Shown in pieces: positions 47,513 through 60,372 of a stretch of DNA of 64,000 nucleotides. Below the pieces are notes generated by a model, which made no database searches, was not told the origin of the DNA, and saw nothing but the letters and a program-made list of their open reading frames with translations. Source of the stretch: Pieris napi (taxonomy: Eukaryota > Arthropoda > Insecta > Lepidoptera > Pieridae); contig NC_062238.1 in assembly GCF_905475465.1 (NCBI RefSeq), positions 10,819,368-10,883,367 of the forward strand, given 5' to 3'. Within the stretch, counting starts at the first letter, position 1. The number at the start of each line of letters is the position of its first letter. A program made the translations under genes and the position numbers.

Positions 47513-49016
47513 ATTATAAGAGCCTAAATATCACTCTGAGTTATGAACCGTGTGGTCCGAATATGTATGATAACGAATGCGAAATGCTTATTCACTATAT
47601 GAAACTCATGTTTTTATCAAACTTATTCACTTCACTTCACAAAAATTCATCTACTGTTAATACGAAGAAGGGAAATCGTTTTAATACTGAAATGAAGTCA
47701 AAATTAATCAATTGAGAATAAAGATTATGAACAACTTTGACTTACGTAAAAATATACAATAATATAATATATAAAAATATAATATACAGATATAGTTAGT
47801 TGCCGCCAGGATTAAGGATACAGGGACCTAAATTTGTTTAACTTTTTAATTTATCCATTTTTAATTATTATTACTATGTCGTTTGGGAATATTATAAACA
47901 CATTATAGTTTGTATTAAGTATATTCCTGCCATTTGTTGGTATAATTTAGAGAGGTTTACATTTCATTATTGCGGAATAAAATATTTTAAATCGCTAACC
48001 ATGAAAACGTTTATAAATTAAGCGGAAACAATGACAGCAAAACGCCGCCTACGCACATAATCCAATATTGCAATGAGGACTTATCTCGTAAGACGTATTG
48101 TTTGCAAAACTTTCCATTAAGATTTTCAATAAATATTTTTTCAATTTTATATGTCAACTAGCGGACCCGACAGACGTTGTCCTGCATGATATTACAAGCG
48201 ATTAGGATATTAAGCAAAGTATGAAAGAACCGACTGCAGCGCCATCGCCGGGCTGATTATGTATCTAAAGTCTAAACCATCCAGGGCGGCACCCAAACTT
48301 ACAAAAAAAAATTCATTCAAATTCAAATCGGTACAGCCGTTTAAGAGGAGTTCAGTGACATACACACGTACAGTATTCTATCTTTTAAGTTAGATCAAAG
48401 AGTCCATAGCGGACAAACAACGTGACGCGTAATTTAAATATATAGTCAATTCACACAATTTTATTTTGGATCCAAATAATGTCATAATCACTAATAAAAC
48501 CAGCCGCGACATGCGTGTATTTCTAAATGAATTCAAAGCTTTTTATTGTAAAAGCCTTAACACAATAAACTAGTTTGAAACGAGTCAATCAACACGTTTT
48601 TACACACCGTGAAAATAACAATTAGTACACGCAATAATATCTCTTAAGGACATTGTAATAGACGTGAAAATGGTAAGCAAGACAAAACCCATGACACCAA
48701 AATAATGAAGATAAAAACCAACCTTAAATCAAAATTCATAAGACAAAGAGTGCGTAAAATGCTGACTGATGCATATTTTCAATGAAACGTAACTAATGCT
48801 AAATGTCAAGAGAGACGGTTAAGACGGGATGGTGCTATTAAAGGAACAGCAGAATTTGAATGGTTTAGAAAGACAGTAACGAAGATACAGCTTATTGTTG
48901 ATAATTGGTACGAAATGATACTATCGATTTTTTTTTATAAAGAGAGAAGAAATAATTTTTTTATCACTTTATTTACAGTCGACTTATAAGAATAATATTC
49001 TGACACATTTGAATAA
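47513..49016. other. Non-coding stretch with one Helitron-like element
   Basis: AT-rich sequence; the only recognisable feature is the Helitron-like element at 48158-48394. Confidence 0.4.
48158..48394 (-). mobile_element. Helitron-like element, minus strand
   Basis: CTAGCGGACCCGACAGACGTTGTC at the left corresponds to a Helitron 3' end on the minus strand (..GGGTCCGCTAG). The right end, TTTTAAGTTAGA, would be the TC-starting 5' end, preceded by the typical AAATCGGTACAGCCGTTTAA word. Borders approximate. Confidence 0.5.
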
Positions 49017-49303
49017 AATAAATAAATCAGTTGCGCTACAACCTTTTTAGGTGTCGGCCTCAGATTTCTGTATTTGTTTATAACCATTTGTCAATATAAT
49101 AGGCAAGACGATCAGTCTCCTGTGCCTGACACACGCCGTCGACTTTTTGGGTCTAAGGCAAGCCGGCCTCACGATGTTTTCCTTCACCGTTCGAGCGAAT
49201 GTTAAATGCGTACATAGAAAGTCCATTGGTGCACAGCCGGGGATCGAACCTACGACCTCAGGGATGAGAGTCGCACGCTCAAGCCACTAAACCAACACTG
49301 CTC
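49017..49303 (-). repeat. tRNA-derived SINE, near full length
   Basis: On the minus strand: head with box A-like TTGGTTTAGTGGCTTGAG and box B GGTTCGATCCC, body GTCGACGGCGTGTGTCAGGC, and tail TTGTAGCGCAACTGATTTAT. This is the best full copy of the family in the window. Confidence 0.75.
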
Positions 49304-50048
49304 ACTCACTGCTGACATATTTAAAACGTTCTAAATTTACCCAAGCACTATACATCATATAATTTCAATCACAGATCGTAAGTCTTAGAAATAATAAAAA
49401 GAACGATAAATTCTTGCGTCCTCCATCTTACATTTCCACAGATTTCGACACATCACTTCCGATCTAAAAAATGATCTCCATCGCGCAAGTCATAATTCAA
49501 TTTGATACGATACAATCTAAGTATTTTGATTATGTGAGATACTTCTCGGCATTCGGCAACCGCCTCCATCGACCATTGATCACGAACGCTATAAAAATAC
49601 GCTGGTGTATCAAAAGTTACGTAGTTTGAGTCGCGATATCTTACTAATGGACCTTCGCGAGTATAAGTTTCCGTTGAACTTAAAATAACAATAGTAGTTC
49701 CATACAAACAGATATTTTGCTATCAATTATCAGTGATAACCGTAGAAGTGTTGTCGACTATATTGCGAAGACACTTTCCATTAAAAAAGAAAATGAATCG
49801 CTCTTGACCCATTGGCGCAATTAGCAGGTCAGCCAGACTGACCCGCTATCGAAAAAGTGATGTAATTTGTACAAGAAAGGTGTGAGACTATTAGCAAAGA
49901 CCCAATAGACCACTCGTTTCTATTCACAATCAGTTCCTCATTAATAGGCATACGTAACATTTATTGACATAAGTTATTTAATATTGTATTCGTACAATAA
50001 CATCTGTAGTTAACATCATATGTATTACGCGAATATTCAGATATATAT

Positions 50049-50345
50049 TTTTTTATGTAATAGGAGGCTCATCTGATGTTAGTGATACCGCCGCCCATTG
50101 CGTTGCCGGCTTTTTAAAACTTGGTACGCTCTAGAAGGACCCTAAGTCGAATTGGTTCGGAAATACTTCACTAGGCAGCTGGTTCCACATGGTGGTGCGC
50201 GGCTTAAACTGCCTTAAGAAACGCTCATATGTGGAACGACGTACGTCGAGGTGAAATGAATGGTATTTTAAATTCTGCCTTGACGTCCGACAATAAAACT
50301 CAGCTGCAGATATTTGTCCGAAAAACTCCTCTGATCACTCTCCAT
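50049..50345 (-). repeat. LINE-tail-like dispersed repeat
   Basis: Complement of GGCCGGCAACGCAATGGGCG-type words with CACATGGTGGTGCGCGGC and GGAACGACGTACGTCGAGGT; longest minus-strand member of the 18605 family in the window. Confidence 0.55.
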
Positions 50346-50448
50346 GGTAAATGAGGTAGAGATGCAGAGAGACATATATACAAGAAGCTAATGATAATAA
50401 TGTATTTAAATTCAGTTCTTGGATTTTTTTGACTAATCCTATATTTTA

Positions 50449-50697
50449 GCGGGCTTTAGTGTGCGACTCTAATCCCTAAGGTTCGATCCCGGCTTTGCAT
50501 CAATGGACTATCTTTCTATGTGCGCATTTAACATTGGCTGGAACGGTGAAGGTAAACTTTGCTAGGAAACCCGCTTCCCTTAGACCCTAAAAGTCGACGG
50601 CGTCTAATCACCAACTTGCCTATTAGATTGACAAATGACCATGGAACGGATACAGAAACCAGAGGTCCTAAAAAGGTTGTAGCGCCACTGATTAATT
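50449..50697 (+). repeat. tRNA-derived SINE
   Basis: AGGTTCGATCCCGGC (box B), ATCAATGGACTATC, AACGGTGAAGG, AAAAGTCGACGGCGTC and the tail GGTTGTAGCGCCACTGATTA, in plus orientation. Same family as 49017-49303. Confidence 0.7.
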
Positions 50698-51699
50698 TTT
50701 ATTTTATTTTTAATTGAACTGGTAGAGAGATTCTCTATCGACACAAGGTATATGTATTCCTTAAATGAACACTGGCATTTAGTAAAATAATTTATTCGTT
50801 CCGTCTTGATCGTGACTAAGAATATCATTACTTAAAGCGTGCTAATTTCTAAAGTTCATCTCATTCGTGACTATTTCTCCGAAATAATCTCTCAATATAA
50901 AAAACGTGAAAGTCTTGTATGTTTGTCTATCATCTGAACGGATTCTGACGACAAAGTAATACCGTAAATATAATATTTATGCCGGAGGGGAAAGCAAAAT
51001 CAATTTTGTTATTACCTATCCACATTGATTAGTTACAAGACTATGTACACGCAATTACATAGAAAGTAGATAAAAAACGAAAAACAGATATGGCGAAATT
51101 GACCTCATAGTTGTCGGCTAACATCAACAAATAACACTTTTTGGGTCAATTCTCTAATAGAAGCTTATAATTATCAGAAATGGAGCGACGCAAGCGCAAC
51201 ATCAATCTTCATGTTATCATACCAACGCTATCATTATACACAATTAACTAAATGACATAAAATTTAATCAGGATTTCAATACGTTCACAATGATTTCAGG
51301 CTTTGATGGCAAATAAAAAGTAATTATTTAATTAAAAAATAAATGCGTGCATAACTTAAATCTTTATGAAATGTTTTTATTAAATTGTTTATGCATTATC
51401 GGTGAGTTATATGCATGCAATGACGAATTGCAGAATTGTTTATATATCTTGCGTATTAAACGCTCCTAAACTTTTCAGTACAAAAAAATATTCCTAATTA
51501 AAGACGTGTTTAAATAAATAACATATTATATCAGTACTAGAGTACATACCTGCACCATTTTTACAATCCACACATAATATTCACTCATCGAAGTTAAAGA
51601 TTTCAAGGTAATACGATTTTCTGAGAATCAGAAATATACCGATGCGTGCACAAATAAAAAGATGTTTACTCAACTGTAAAGCCGATTGGAATAACTCAC

Positions 51700-51795
51700 C
51701 AATATATCGGTGTACCAGAGTGTCATGGCTTGGCCGGTATCCATCCGCGTCAGAGCGAGTCGCGACAGCTCGTGGTCATTGTCAACGGTTGGCAT
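51700..51795 (-). CDS. Candidate first coding exon (possible alternative start of the RhoGAP gene)
   Basis: On the minus strand, ATG at 51795 opens 32 codons ending at a strong donor (ATATTG then GTGAGT). The product reads MPTVDNDHELSRLALTRMDT.. and ends LWYTDIL. It ends in phase 0, and the first RhoGAP exon seen (43200) also starts in phase 0, so they could join across an 8.5-kb intron. It sits next to a CpG-rich stretch on its 5' side. I recognise no domain, the -3 base before the ATG is not a purine, and the PH half-domain would remain incomplete. It could also be a 5' UTR exon or belong to another gene. Confidence 0.35.
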
Positions 51796-51884
51796 CCGCA
51801 ACACAAAACAATTGTTTTACACAGTTCAATTTTTCACTCGATTTATCGAACCAAATGACAAAAACCGGTAATCGCACTATTTTT

Positions 51885-52160
51885 TTTAGGTTGGAGAGGA
51901 AAGGAGCGATGAACGGGCGGGCGGCGCGCACGCACGTCTGCAGGACTGTGCGCTCTGTCGATCGTCAGCAGAGAAAGTGATCCGGCGCAGACTCCGCGGC
52001 GTCTGCCAAATCGGCGTTTTCACGGTTCGAAAACTGATTGTTTTTTCCAGATAAATGGTTTGCTACAATGGGGACATAATCGCGGCGCCATTGTCGCTTG
52101 TCACAAGTCTGTGCCGCTTTCTGAGCTACGGCTGTGTTTTTTACACGGAAGTGGTAATTG
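51885..52160 (-). promoter_or_regulatory. CpG-rich stretch, possible promoter of a minus-strand transcript
   Basis: GC-rich sequence in an AT-rich setting (CGGGCGGGCGGCGCGCACGC at about 51916, CGGCGCAGACTCCGCGGCGT at about 51983, and ATCGCGGCGCCATTGTCGCT at about 52079), directly 5' of the candidate first exon at 51700-51795. Promoter function is inferred from composition and position only. Confidence 0.3.
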
Positions 52161-55100
52161 TGTGAGCAATAAACAGATCGAACTCGGTTACAGCATGCGC
52201 GATTCTTACATCAGCGCGACCATAAACACGTAACACACTTTTTACGATTCGCGTTTGTCATCAACGGCTCATTACTATTGCTCGTAAAATTTAGAAGCGT
52301 TTCGAAAATTGATTTCTTAATTGTCCTTAGTTATAATCGATGATCGAAATGATAATCCGTGCGATAAACGCATCTCAGCGGAACTCGATTCGATATGCTT
52401 TCCACCTACTTCACAGTTTTAAATTAGTGTTTTTCTATTTGTAATCTACAGCCTGTATTAACGGAGCTTTCACTTATTTGACAACAATAAGGAATAAAAA
52501 TTTCCTTCAAAATCTATGCCAAAGAGAAAATGTGACAAGCATTCGTTCCAAAAAAGATGAATGGTACTGCCAACAAGTTCTGAGAAATAATTATAAATCT
52601 ACTGTTTTAATATCTTATAACACACTTTATTACGGGGACGCGTAATTGGAGATTTACGGGTCAAATTTTTAAATAAGATTTATTGGTGCGTAATTTTAGT
52701 AAGTTCAATGAACACGTTAGTCGGTATAAGATTAAATTTGTCGAGTGATTGCTTCCGTACTAGTATTTTGTTTGACAGAAGTTAATTGGGAGGTTTTCGC
52801 ACTTTCCGCTTCGGGAAATAGACCGTATAGAACTGTTCACCCGTTAAACATTGGGGCGTTAACCGACCGCTCCTATTTGTTCCTATCATCAACACTTATC
52901 TAGGCCCGATATGCTATTTAATTGTAAGAAGAAACGTTCAGGAACTTTACGAAATTTTTGTCAAGCATCAATACGATGTCAGTACAAGACAGAACGAACA
53001 CATATACATACACATATATATTCTATACACGAATTCTAACCAAAAAACGCGTTTGTGCTTAGGTTAACTTCCACGCAGCACTTCTTAGACTGTCCATACG
53101 GAATTGTCTCCATATAATTACGACATTATTATGGTGCATAAATATTTAGTAGTCCTAATCGGTAGGTAATGTGGTTATCAAACCATATATTATTACAGAA
53201 TATCCCAAAAATTACGTATATAAATGACATGTCATTCCTTGTTTTTAATTCGTTATATATAAATATCGTTCGTAAAATATTATACGCCATAATTAAATAA
53301 AAAATAAAATAAAAAGATTTTTCTTGGAAACAGCCATAGATCTTTCAGTTGCTGATAATTTTAGGAGCCGAATATAATTCCTATTACACAATCAATGAAG
53401 ATTGAATAATGATTAAATCGAAGTGCATTAAGCGTTTTAAGTGAAAGTGAGCTTCCATTGACATCACAATTGATTGATCACTATCTTATTTTGTGACGTC
53501 TCGCGTGATTTATGACGAAATCAGCGAATTATTCTGACGCTATTCTGTACGCACTCTATAAATAAAATTTATTTCCGTCATATTTACATACATTTACGTA
53601 ATGTAACAGGTATTCCTATTTTTTACGACTTCTGTGACTAAGTGTCGAATAAACAATAGTTAAGATGATTCACGGTTTTAAACTGTTTATGCAAAGTGTA
53701 CTAAGTATTCCTCTATATTGAAAGTAAGTATAACTATATATTGAAATTTCTAATGGTAGATTTGGTCGCCAAACTCCAAAAAAATACATTGTTTCTTCCC
53801 ATTTTTCGTCATCGTTTCTTGAAGTGGGCGAATGGGAAAAATATATGGTGGAGTTGAGTAGTTTATGTATCCATTTTGAAAGATCAATACACGATTTAAA
53901 TAACTTCGCTCGATAGAAAAAAAATCCAAACATAGCCAATTTTGACACTTTGAATTTTGTGACGAAAATGTTTATAGAACATGATTTTGAAATTTACTCG
54001 ATATATTTTATCGCAAGGCAAATCTATTTCAGAAAAAAAAATTGATAAAATTACATTAATTTAATGTTTTACATAACTAATTGTTATTACGGGCCGGCGC
54101 GCCTCAGTGCTCCAGATCTCCACTGCGCCCCGCAGTCCACCCCGAGACACTGACACAGCAATTCATGCTCGGATAGGGCCTTAAGATTAGTTAACTACTG
54201 AATTAAGGACCCTTAAAAAAAAGGTAAAGTGTCATCTAAGGGTCCTTAAATAAAGGAGTGTACCGGCAACGCACTCGCGAGTCTTCTGTCAGAGTACAGT
54301 CCATTTTTCATTTATAAAAAAAAGCATAGGGAACTAATAGACCCTTGTAGCTTGATTATGAACTAATTTAAACAACCGTAGTACGGCTGTGTTTAACCAA
54401 CCAAGCAAGAGAAGAATTAGTATGCACGCATTGATCGCGTTTCTATTATCTAACGGCTATTATAATAAGAATTGACTGTGGTTTCGAAAGCTGCGGTTTG
54501 GTATCAAGTAGGCATTGTCTTAGTCATTACAGAATACTTTTTATACGTATTATTAAATTAAGTGTGGGTGGTATAAGCTTATTTGGCAACATTGAGTCAC
54601 ACTTATATAAGCCTTTGGTAAGCTGTAAGGCTTAGCTAGCGACTGAGCCAGTGCTTTTATTTTAAATATTCAATTCAAAATTTCAATTTAATTACCGTAT
54701 ATAAAATTGAATATTTTATTTACAAATAGGTACCAACTTCAGACAATAGATGGCGTTGATATACAAATAGAAATAGTTTTCTGTCAACTTCATATCGCTG
54801 ACCACGAACCCGGTATATGTATATGATACTATAAAAAAATATATAATATATCCGTAAAGATTAAAATGTTTTCACCAAAGCCAAACTATTATATTACAAT
54901 CGATAATTTGCGTTGACGCATGCGGTATTTTAACAGACAATATTCTTTAAATTATTGCTTTCCTTTAACAGTTTACAAATATTATATATTTTGGAATTTG
55001 AATAAAAAAATATTATTCATTAATTATTATTTTCGTGAAACATTATTTTATTTTGATAACGTAATGATATATTTTAATAATGTTCATCTTATTATTATAG

Positions 55101-55409
55101 TATATATAAAATATATTTATATTATAATTAAAGCTTTTGCTTTTAATATGCATAGCGTATTGACGTCATATGAAATAGCACTTCAATCAAAACTAAGAAC
55201 AATTAATAAGTTAAAAATATCCTTTGTGAATTCGGTAATTGACTGTGAAATTAAATCGAACTAGATTTCTTTATTAAACCGATACATTCAGTTGATTCGA
55301 ATTTAAACCGGGTCAGCATAGTCGAACGAAATTTTTTTTCGTCTTGAACATTTTGTATACTTGCATTTAACTGGAGAATAATGACAAAAAAGACGGTAAC
55401 GATGTTGTA

Positions 55410-55603
55410 CAGTCAAAACCGTTTACGACGACATCGTTTAGATTTTAGAACAACATACCGGTTATATTGACCAAAATCAAAGGTCCCGGCGGAATATTGT
55501 ATTAGGTACTTAATAACAACGTCATCGGCTGTTATGACTATCGGTTTTTACCACCAATTAATATGAGTAGTCCCTTCGATGTTGTTATAACAGATTTTGA
55601 CTG
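55410..55603. mobile_element. pogo/Tigger-like MITE, inverted copy of 667-834
   Basis: Starts CAGTCAAAACCGTTTACGAC after TA (55408-55409) and ends ..AACAGATTTTGACTG. It shares GAACAACATACCGGTTATAT and AGTCCCTTCGATG with the complement of the element at 667-834. The right-hand TA is mutated to CA. Confidence 0.7.
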
Positions 55604-55996
55604 CATTTAAATCTCCTATTAACTATAATCACTGATTAAGAAACGGAGAAGATCTTAATAGATCGCAAGCTATTGTAAATGTTATTTTTGTGAATATCAT
55701 CATTATCATAGTATAGTAAAATGATGTTCATTTCGTAACATGTTCCACTCATCCCAGATATGTTACGTCATGATGACGTCACGACTACATTTGGGTCAGG
55801 TTTTATTAGAGTCGTGTTTACAACCTATTCCCGTTTTAATCGTGTTGATATTGTAAACGAAATAATTAACTAGTATAGACTTTGATGACTTTATAACTAT
55901 CAAATCGAACTAAAAATATATTAATAACGCATGAAACTTTCCGCTCCGGTTTGAAATCGATTTAAAGAGATGTTATTAACAGTGCTATGTATTTAC

Positions 55997-56286
55997 AAAC
56001 AAATCAGTGGCGCTACAACCTTTTTAGGTCTGGGCCTCAGATTTCTATATCTGTTTCATGATCATCTGTCAATCTAATAGACAGGAAGGTGATCAGCCTT
56101 CTGTGCCTGACACAACGCCGTCGTCATTTCGGCAATGCAAGCCGGTTTCCTCACGATGTTTTCCTTCACCGTTCGAGCGAATGTTAAATGCGCACATAGT
56201 AAGAAATTCCATTGATGCATTAGTGAATGAACCTACGACCTCAGGGATGAGAGCCGCTGCAGCCACTAGGCCAACGCTGCTCTATA
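55997..56286 (-). repeat. tRNA-derived SINE
   Basis: Minus-strand copy of the 49017 family: tail ATCAGTGGCGCTACAACC, body CTTCTGTGCCTGACACAACG and GTTTTCCTTCACCGTTCGAG, head with GTGGCTGCAGCGG. The box B region is damaged (GAATGAACCTACGACCTCAG). Confidence 0.7.
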
Positions 56287-56882
56287 TTACATACTTAACA
56301 AAATCGCGATATTATGCGACAATACAACTCAGTTTCTATAAACAATTACCTTTGCAATAGTATTACACAGACAGAAGCTTTAACAAGATACCTTACTTTT
56401 CATCCCTCAGTAATGTGATAACAATAATACTATTAACCTATTTTACACTATTCAAGCAAGGAATTACGGAAGACTATTTCTTTACTTGAAGGAATACACA
56501 ATATATTAAATTTCGTATGCCTAAATGAATAGTAATGTTTTTTTTAAGTTATACATGAATAGTGACTTCATATATTTTAACCTGTTTTACCCGAACGAAG
56601 CGTCTATTGTTACAGACTCTCAACAAAGCTCTTGACCCAGCTTTTAAACCTTTAGCCTATTTAAAAGCCCTGACATGTAAAAAACTTTTAAGCAAAAATA
56701 GACATAGATATAACATTTATTACAAACGAACCACACACACAGAAACACACAAAATAATAATAATAAAAAAAATATGGACAGAAGAAAAAAGGAATAAGGT
56801 ACGTTTAAGTGTGTAATGTCTGTGTGTTGTGGTTGTAACAGGCACTGGCTCAGCATTACGCTGTGGAGCAGACACAACAGTT

Positions 56883-57085
56883 AGTCAAAATCAAAATACG
56901 TTTATTCAATTTAGATGCTTCTTAGAGCATGCTTATGAATGTCAGCAACGTTTACAAAATTCACGAAAGAGCAGGACTACGCCATCCGTTCGCAAAACTA
57001 CCAGGAGGCCTTGTTCTGAGAAGAACGGGCAAGAAACTCAGCAAGTTTTGCCCTCCCTTTACATTACAATTATTCAAAGGAAAAT
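56883..57085 (+). repeat. Dispersed repeat related to 20283-20480
   Basis: AATCAAAATACGTTTATTCAATTTAG, then GCTTATGAATGTCAGCAACG and GAACGGGCAAGAAACTCAGC. Retroelement-tail-like; only the start and the GGCAAGAAACT part match the other copies. Confidence 0.4.
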
Positions 57086-57639
57086 GTCATAAACCACAAC
57101 GTCATTAGTAGTTGTACACAAGTTCATAGTTTATTGTTAATAAATATGTGGAAGTATGAGCATACAAACTGTAAGAGAGTCAACAAAGATCGAGACCAGG
57201 AGAATTATTCTGGATGAGGTTAAAGGGTTGTAGCGCCACTAGCTTTTGACCAAACAAAAATCTGTGAATACAATACTAAGTAGGGAGAGTATTTAAACCA
57301 TAAGTTTGTTTTGAAAACAAATAATTAATCATTATTATTATGACAATATGATCATTAAAAATGACATTTGCATACCTATTTTCCTGGCTGATTGTGTGTT
57401 TTTTTATAATTAATCAATCTGAATGTACTTCTTTGCAAATAAACGATTATATTTATTACTACGATTTTCGAATTTGCTTAACACCAATTTCAAAGTTATT
57501 TAATTTGTGATCTGTGAGAGTCAAGTTTAAGTTTTCATTATGATGATATAAATTGTCCGGTAATTGTTACCATAGTTGAAAGAAATTATATGGAAATAAC
57601 ATCGTCATACCAATATGTTATTGTAATACCAGAGCTGGA

Positions 57640-57915
57640 CTACTTGCAGCTGAGTTTAATCATCGGACGTTAAGGCAGAATACGAAATACCACCCGTTTC
57701 ACCTCGACGTCCGTCGTTCCACAACTGAGCGTTTTTAAAGGCAGTTTTTGACTAAACTAGCTGCCCACTGAATTATTACCGAACCAAATTGACTTAGGGT
57801 CCTTCAAGAAGAGAGCGTACCAATTCCCAAAAGGCCGGCAACGCATTAACGAGTATTCAATGTGAATGGAGGCGGTATCACTTAACATCAGATGAGCCAA
57901 AAAAAACCCGTAATA
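57640..57915 (+). repeat. LINE-tail-like dispersed repeat
   Basis: TTTCACCTCGACGTCCGTCG, ACTTAGGGTCCTTC, AAAAGGCCGGCAACGC, GGCGGTATCACTTAACATCA and an A run. Best plus-strand copy of the family listed at 18605. Confidence 0.65.
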
Positions 57916-58557
57916 GGTCAATTATTTAAAGCACTTTATATGTAGGTACTTCGTAAATATTTTTTAGTAAATCAAACTATCATTTTAATTAGATCAATAC
58001 TTTTGAGAAGCCAAATGTCTAAGCAAAATTAATTTTGGACAATTTCAGTAAGTTTGATTATAATTTTAACATTTGGGAATCTTAATACTACATAGTATTA
58101 AGATTCCTATATATATAGTATTAAGATTAATGTAAAACAAAAATAAAACAATTTCTCATAACAGCCATTCCAAGAACAATCGGTCAAACATCAATCGCGT
58201 TGCAATTATTGTTTATGAACAAAATATTACATCAGTTGTCAGCTAATGACGTATAATTTCGCACATGGTGTAATCTCGCGTCTATTTCTACGTAGCGTGG
58301 GGGCATTGACCCCGGCAGCGTGCGCGGGCGCAGACAGCTGATTCTAGGATAACTGACCGACAGGCAACTGCAGTTATCTCGATTGTATACCTGCCTACTT
58401 ATACCCTATTTAGGGATAATGTTGAGGAAGTATTGATATAACGGGATACGACTCTGATACAGGCTATTTGTAAATTATATTTAACGTATACGCACGTACA
58501 AAACAAATAATTATATTTTTAACCGACTTACAAAGAGCGGTATGTTTGTATTTTTTA

Positions 58558-58775
58558 TATAGAACCCCCTGTCCCTCCTGCAAACGGGCATCAACGAGGC
58601 TCATCTGAGTGTTACCCATACCCATAGACATTCTCAGAGGGTTCGCGAGTGCGTTGCCAACCTTTTAAAAATTGGTACGCTGCTTTCGTGAAGGACCCTA
58701 AGTCGAAATAATTCACTGGGAAACTGGTTCCACATGATGGTGGTGCGCGGCGAAAACTGCTTTAAAAAAACGCTC
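58558..58775 (-). repeat. LINE-tail-like dispersed repeat
   Basis: Complement of the 57640 family: TGCGTTGCCAACCTTTTAAA, GACCCTAAGTCGAA and ATGGTGGTGCGCGGCG words on the plus strand. Confidence 0.55.
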
Positions 58776-59529
58776 AGTTGTGAAAAAAGATGATCGTTTA
58801 ATAGGTAAAGTACAGTAATTACATCAAAAGCGGTTTAGTGTTGACATATTAATTAATAATAATACAAATTATATTACAAAACGAACAAATAGTTAAACTT
58901 TACGTAGCATTACTAAAACATATTATGTCTAAAAGTAGTTTTCGGATATAAAACTCAATTTAAAGACACAAAGAGCAAGTCAAATTAATAGCACAAATAA
59001 ATTGTGTAAACTTCCTGAATAAACACTGAGCCATTTACAATACGCATAATATACAAAGAGTTCGCAAAATGCAGCCACTCAGTCTGGGTGCGCAGGCGCA
59101 CAAGTGCGGCCATGTGTTCCCCATCTCATTGCGTACACTTAGCTCAGTGTTTTGTATCATTAGGGCTAGTCCATTGAGTTCTACTATTAACTAACGGCTA
59201 TATATTTTCTCGTTTCGTTTGAAATTTTGAAAATATATATTATATATATCTTATTAATCTATTAAGTATTAAAATATGTTGCGTAGTAAAGCAATTGACA
59301 TATGTATTACCTTTATATAAATATGTTTATTGTTTTTCTTAAGTTATCAAAATATTTTAAAAGTGCACCTTTTTACTTTTTCTTTAATAAGTACCTTCTC
59401 TCAATAAACCCCAAATATAGTCCAAAATAAGAAGTATTACTATGACAAAAAAGGTATATTATTTTCGTTTTTGTGCATAATTCACTAAAAAAAAAATAAT
59501 AAACTTAAGAATGCTTGGCACACTGTTAC

Positions 59530-59776
59530 ATTGGTACAAGACTTACTTATGTACTCGCGTTAGAAGTTATACTTCTTTGGCATAACAAGAAAAAAATCTT
59601 TTCAAAAATTTATTTCTACGGTTGTAGAAAAAACGACACTAACAATATAAGAACTAAAATGTTGACTATAGCTAACTTAACGGTGTCGGTTTTTTGTGAC
59701 GGTGTGCGCGCGCATCGTAAAAATTTACTCTCATAATTTTTCCCTAACGCGCCAAAAGAAGTATAACTTCAATAAT
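59530..59776 (+). mobile_element. Short copy of the GCGCGTAAGAAGTTATACTT MITE family
   Basis: Starts TTATGTACTCGCGTTAGAAGTTATACTTC and ends CGCATCGTAAAAATTTACTC..CTAACGCGCCAAAAGAAGTA. Relative of 18773-19134, with a different, shorter middle. Confidence 0.6.
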
Positions 59777-60235
59777 AAATAAGACAAGCACTTCTAGGCA
59801 AACATAACATACACGAAGAGATTAAAAAATATATATTTTTATTGAAATATTAATTATTTGAAACCAATAAGGAATGACAGCTATATATATTTAACAATTA
59901 ATCTTAAGTTCCATCGTGTTCTTAGCTTTAGATGCCTTATCAAACAACTATACGATGTTGTAAATGGTTCATGTCGTTTCAATTTAATTAAGTGTCAAGT
60001 ATACATTTCATAAAACAATGATTGGGTGCGATCAGATGCATTATTTATGTGCCCATCTCGACACTTGGTGGATTGTGTTGTGTATACGTATGTACGACTT
60101 ATAATGCACTCCTCACCTTGTCATGAATATATCATTCTGATGAGAAAATTGTTGACAATTGTTATGATGAGCGGAATAAAAAGTAGAGATTGAAATGATT
60201 CTGTTGTATGTATGGCCATTTTGATAAGCAAACAC

Positions 60236-60372
60236 TCGTGTAGCTTTTACTACACCCGCCCTCGTGAGGGGGGATGTTTGGGCCCGTTCGGGGCATATGC
60301 CCCCTTTGGCTGGTGTTTTTGTTCGCACCCTGCGCTGATACAGGGCGGTATGGGGGCGGGCTAATAGCCCTT
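60236..60372. other. Isolated GC-rich island
   Basis: A stretch with CCCGCCCTCGTGAGGGGGGA, GCCCGTTCGGGGCATATGCC and GTATGGGGGCGGGC, far above the GC content of its surroundings. The minus strand is open for 77 codons here, but I recognise no domain. It may be part of a transposable element. Confidence 0.4.

Noticed and set aside
51541..51585. Small minus-strand exon (MSEYYVWIVKMVQ then GTATGT donor)
   Set aside because: No acceptor gives a phase that fits the candidate exon at 51700 without a stop; kept only as a chance donor.
54920..55264. Plus-strand frame of 114 codons
   Set aside because: Extremely AT-rich composition (Tyr, Phe, Ile, Asn, Lys), no domain, no splice or promoter support.
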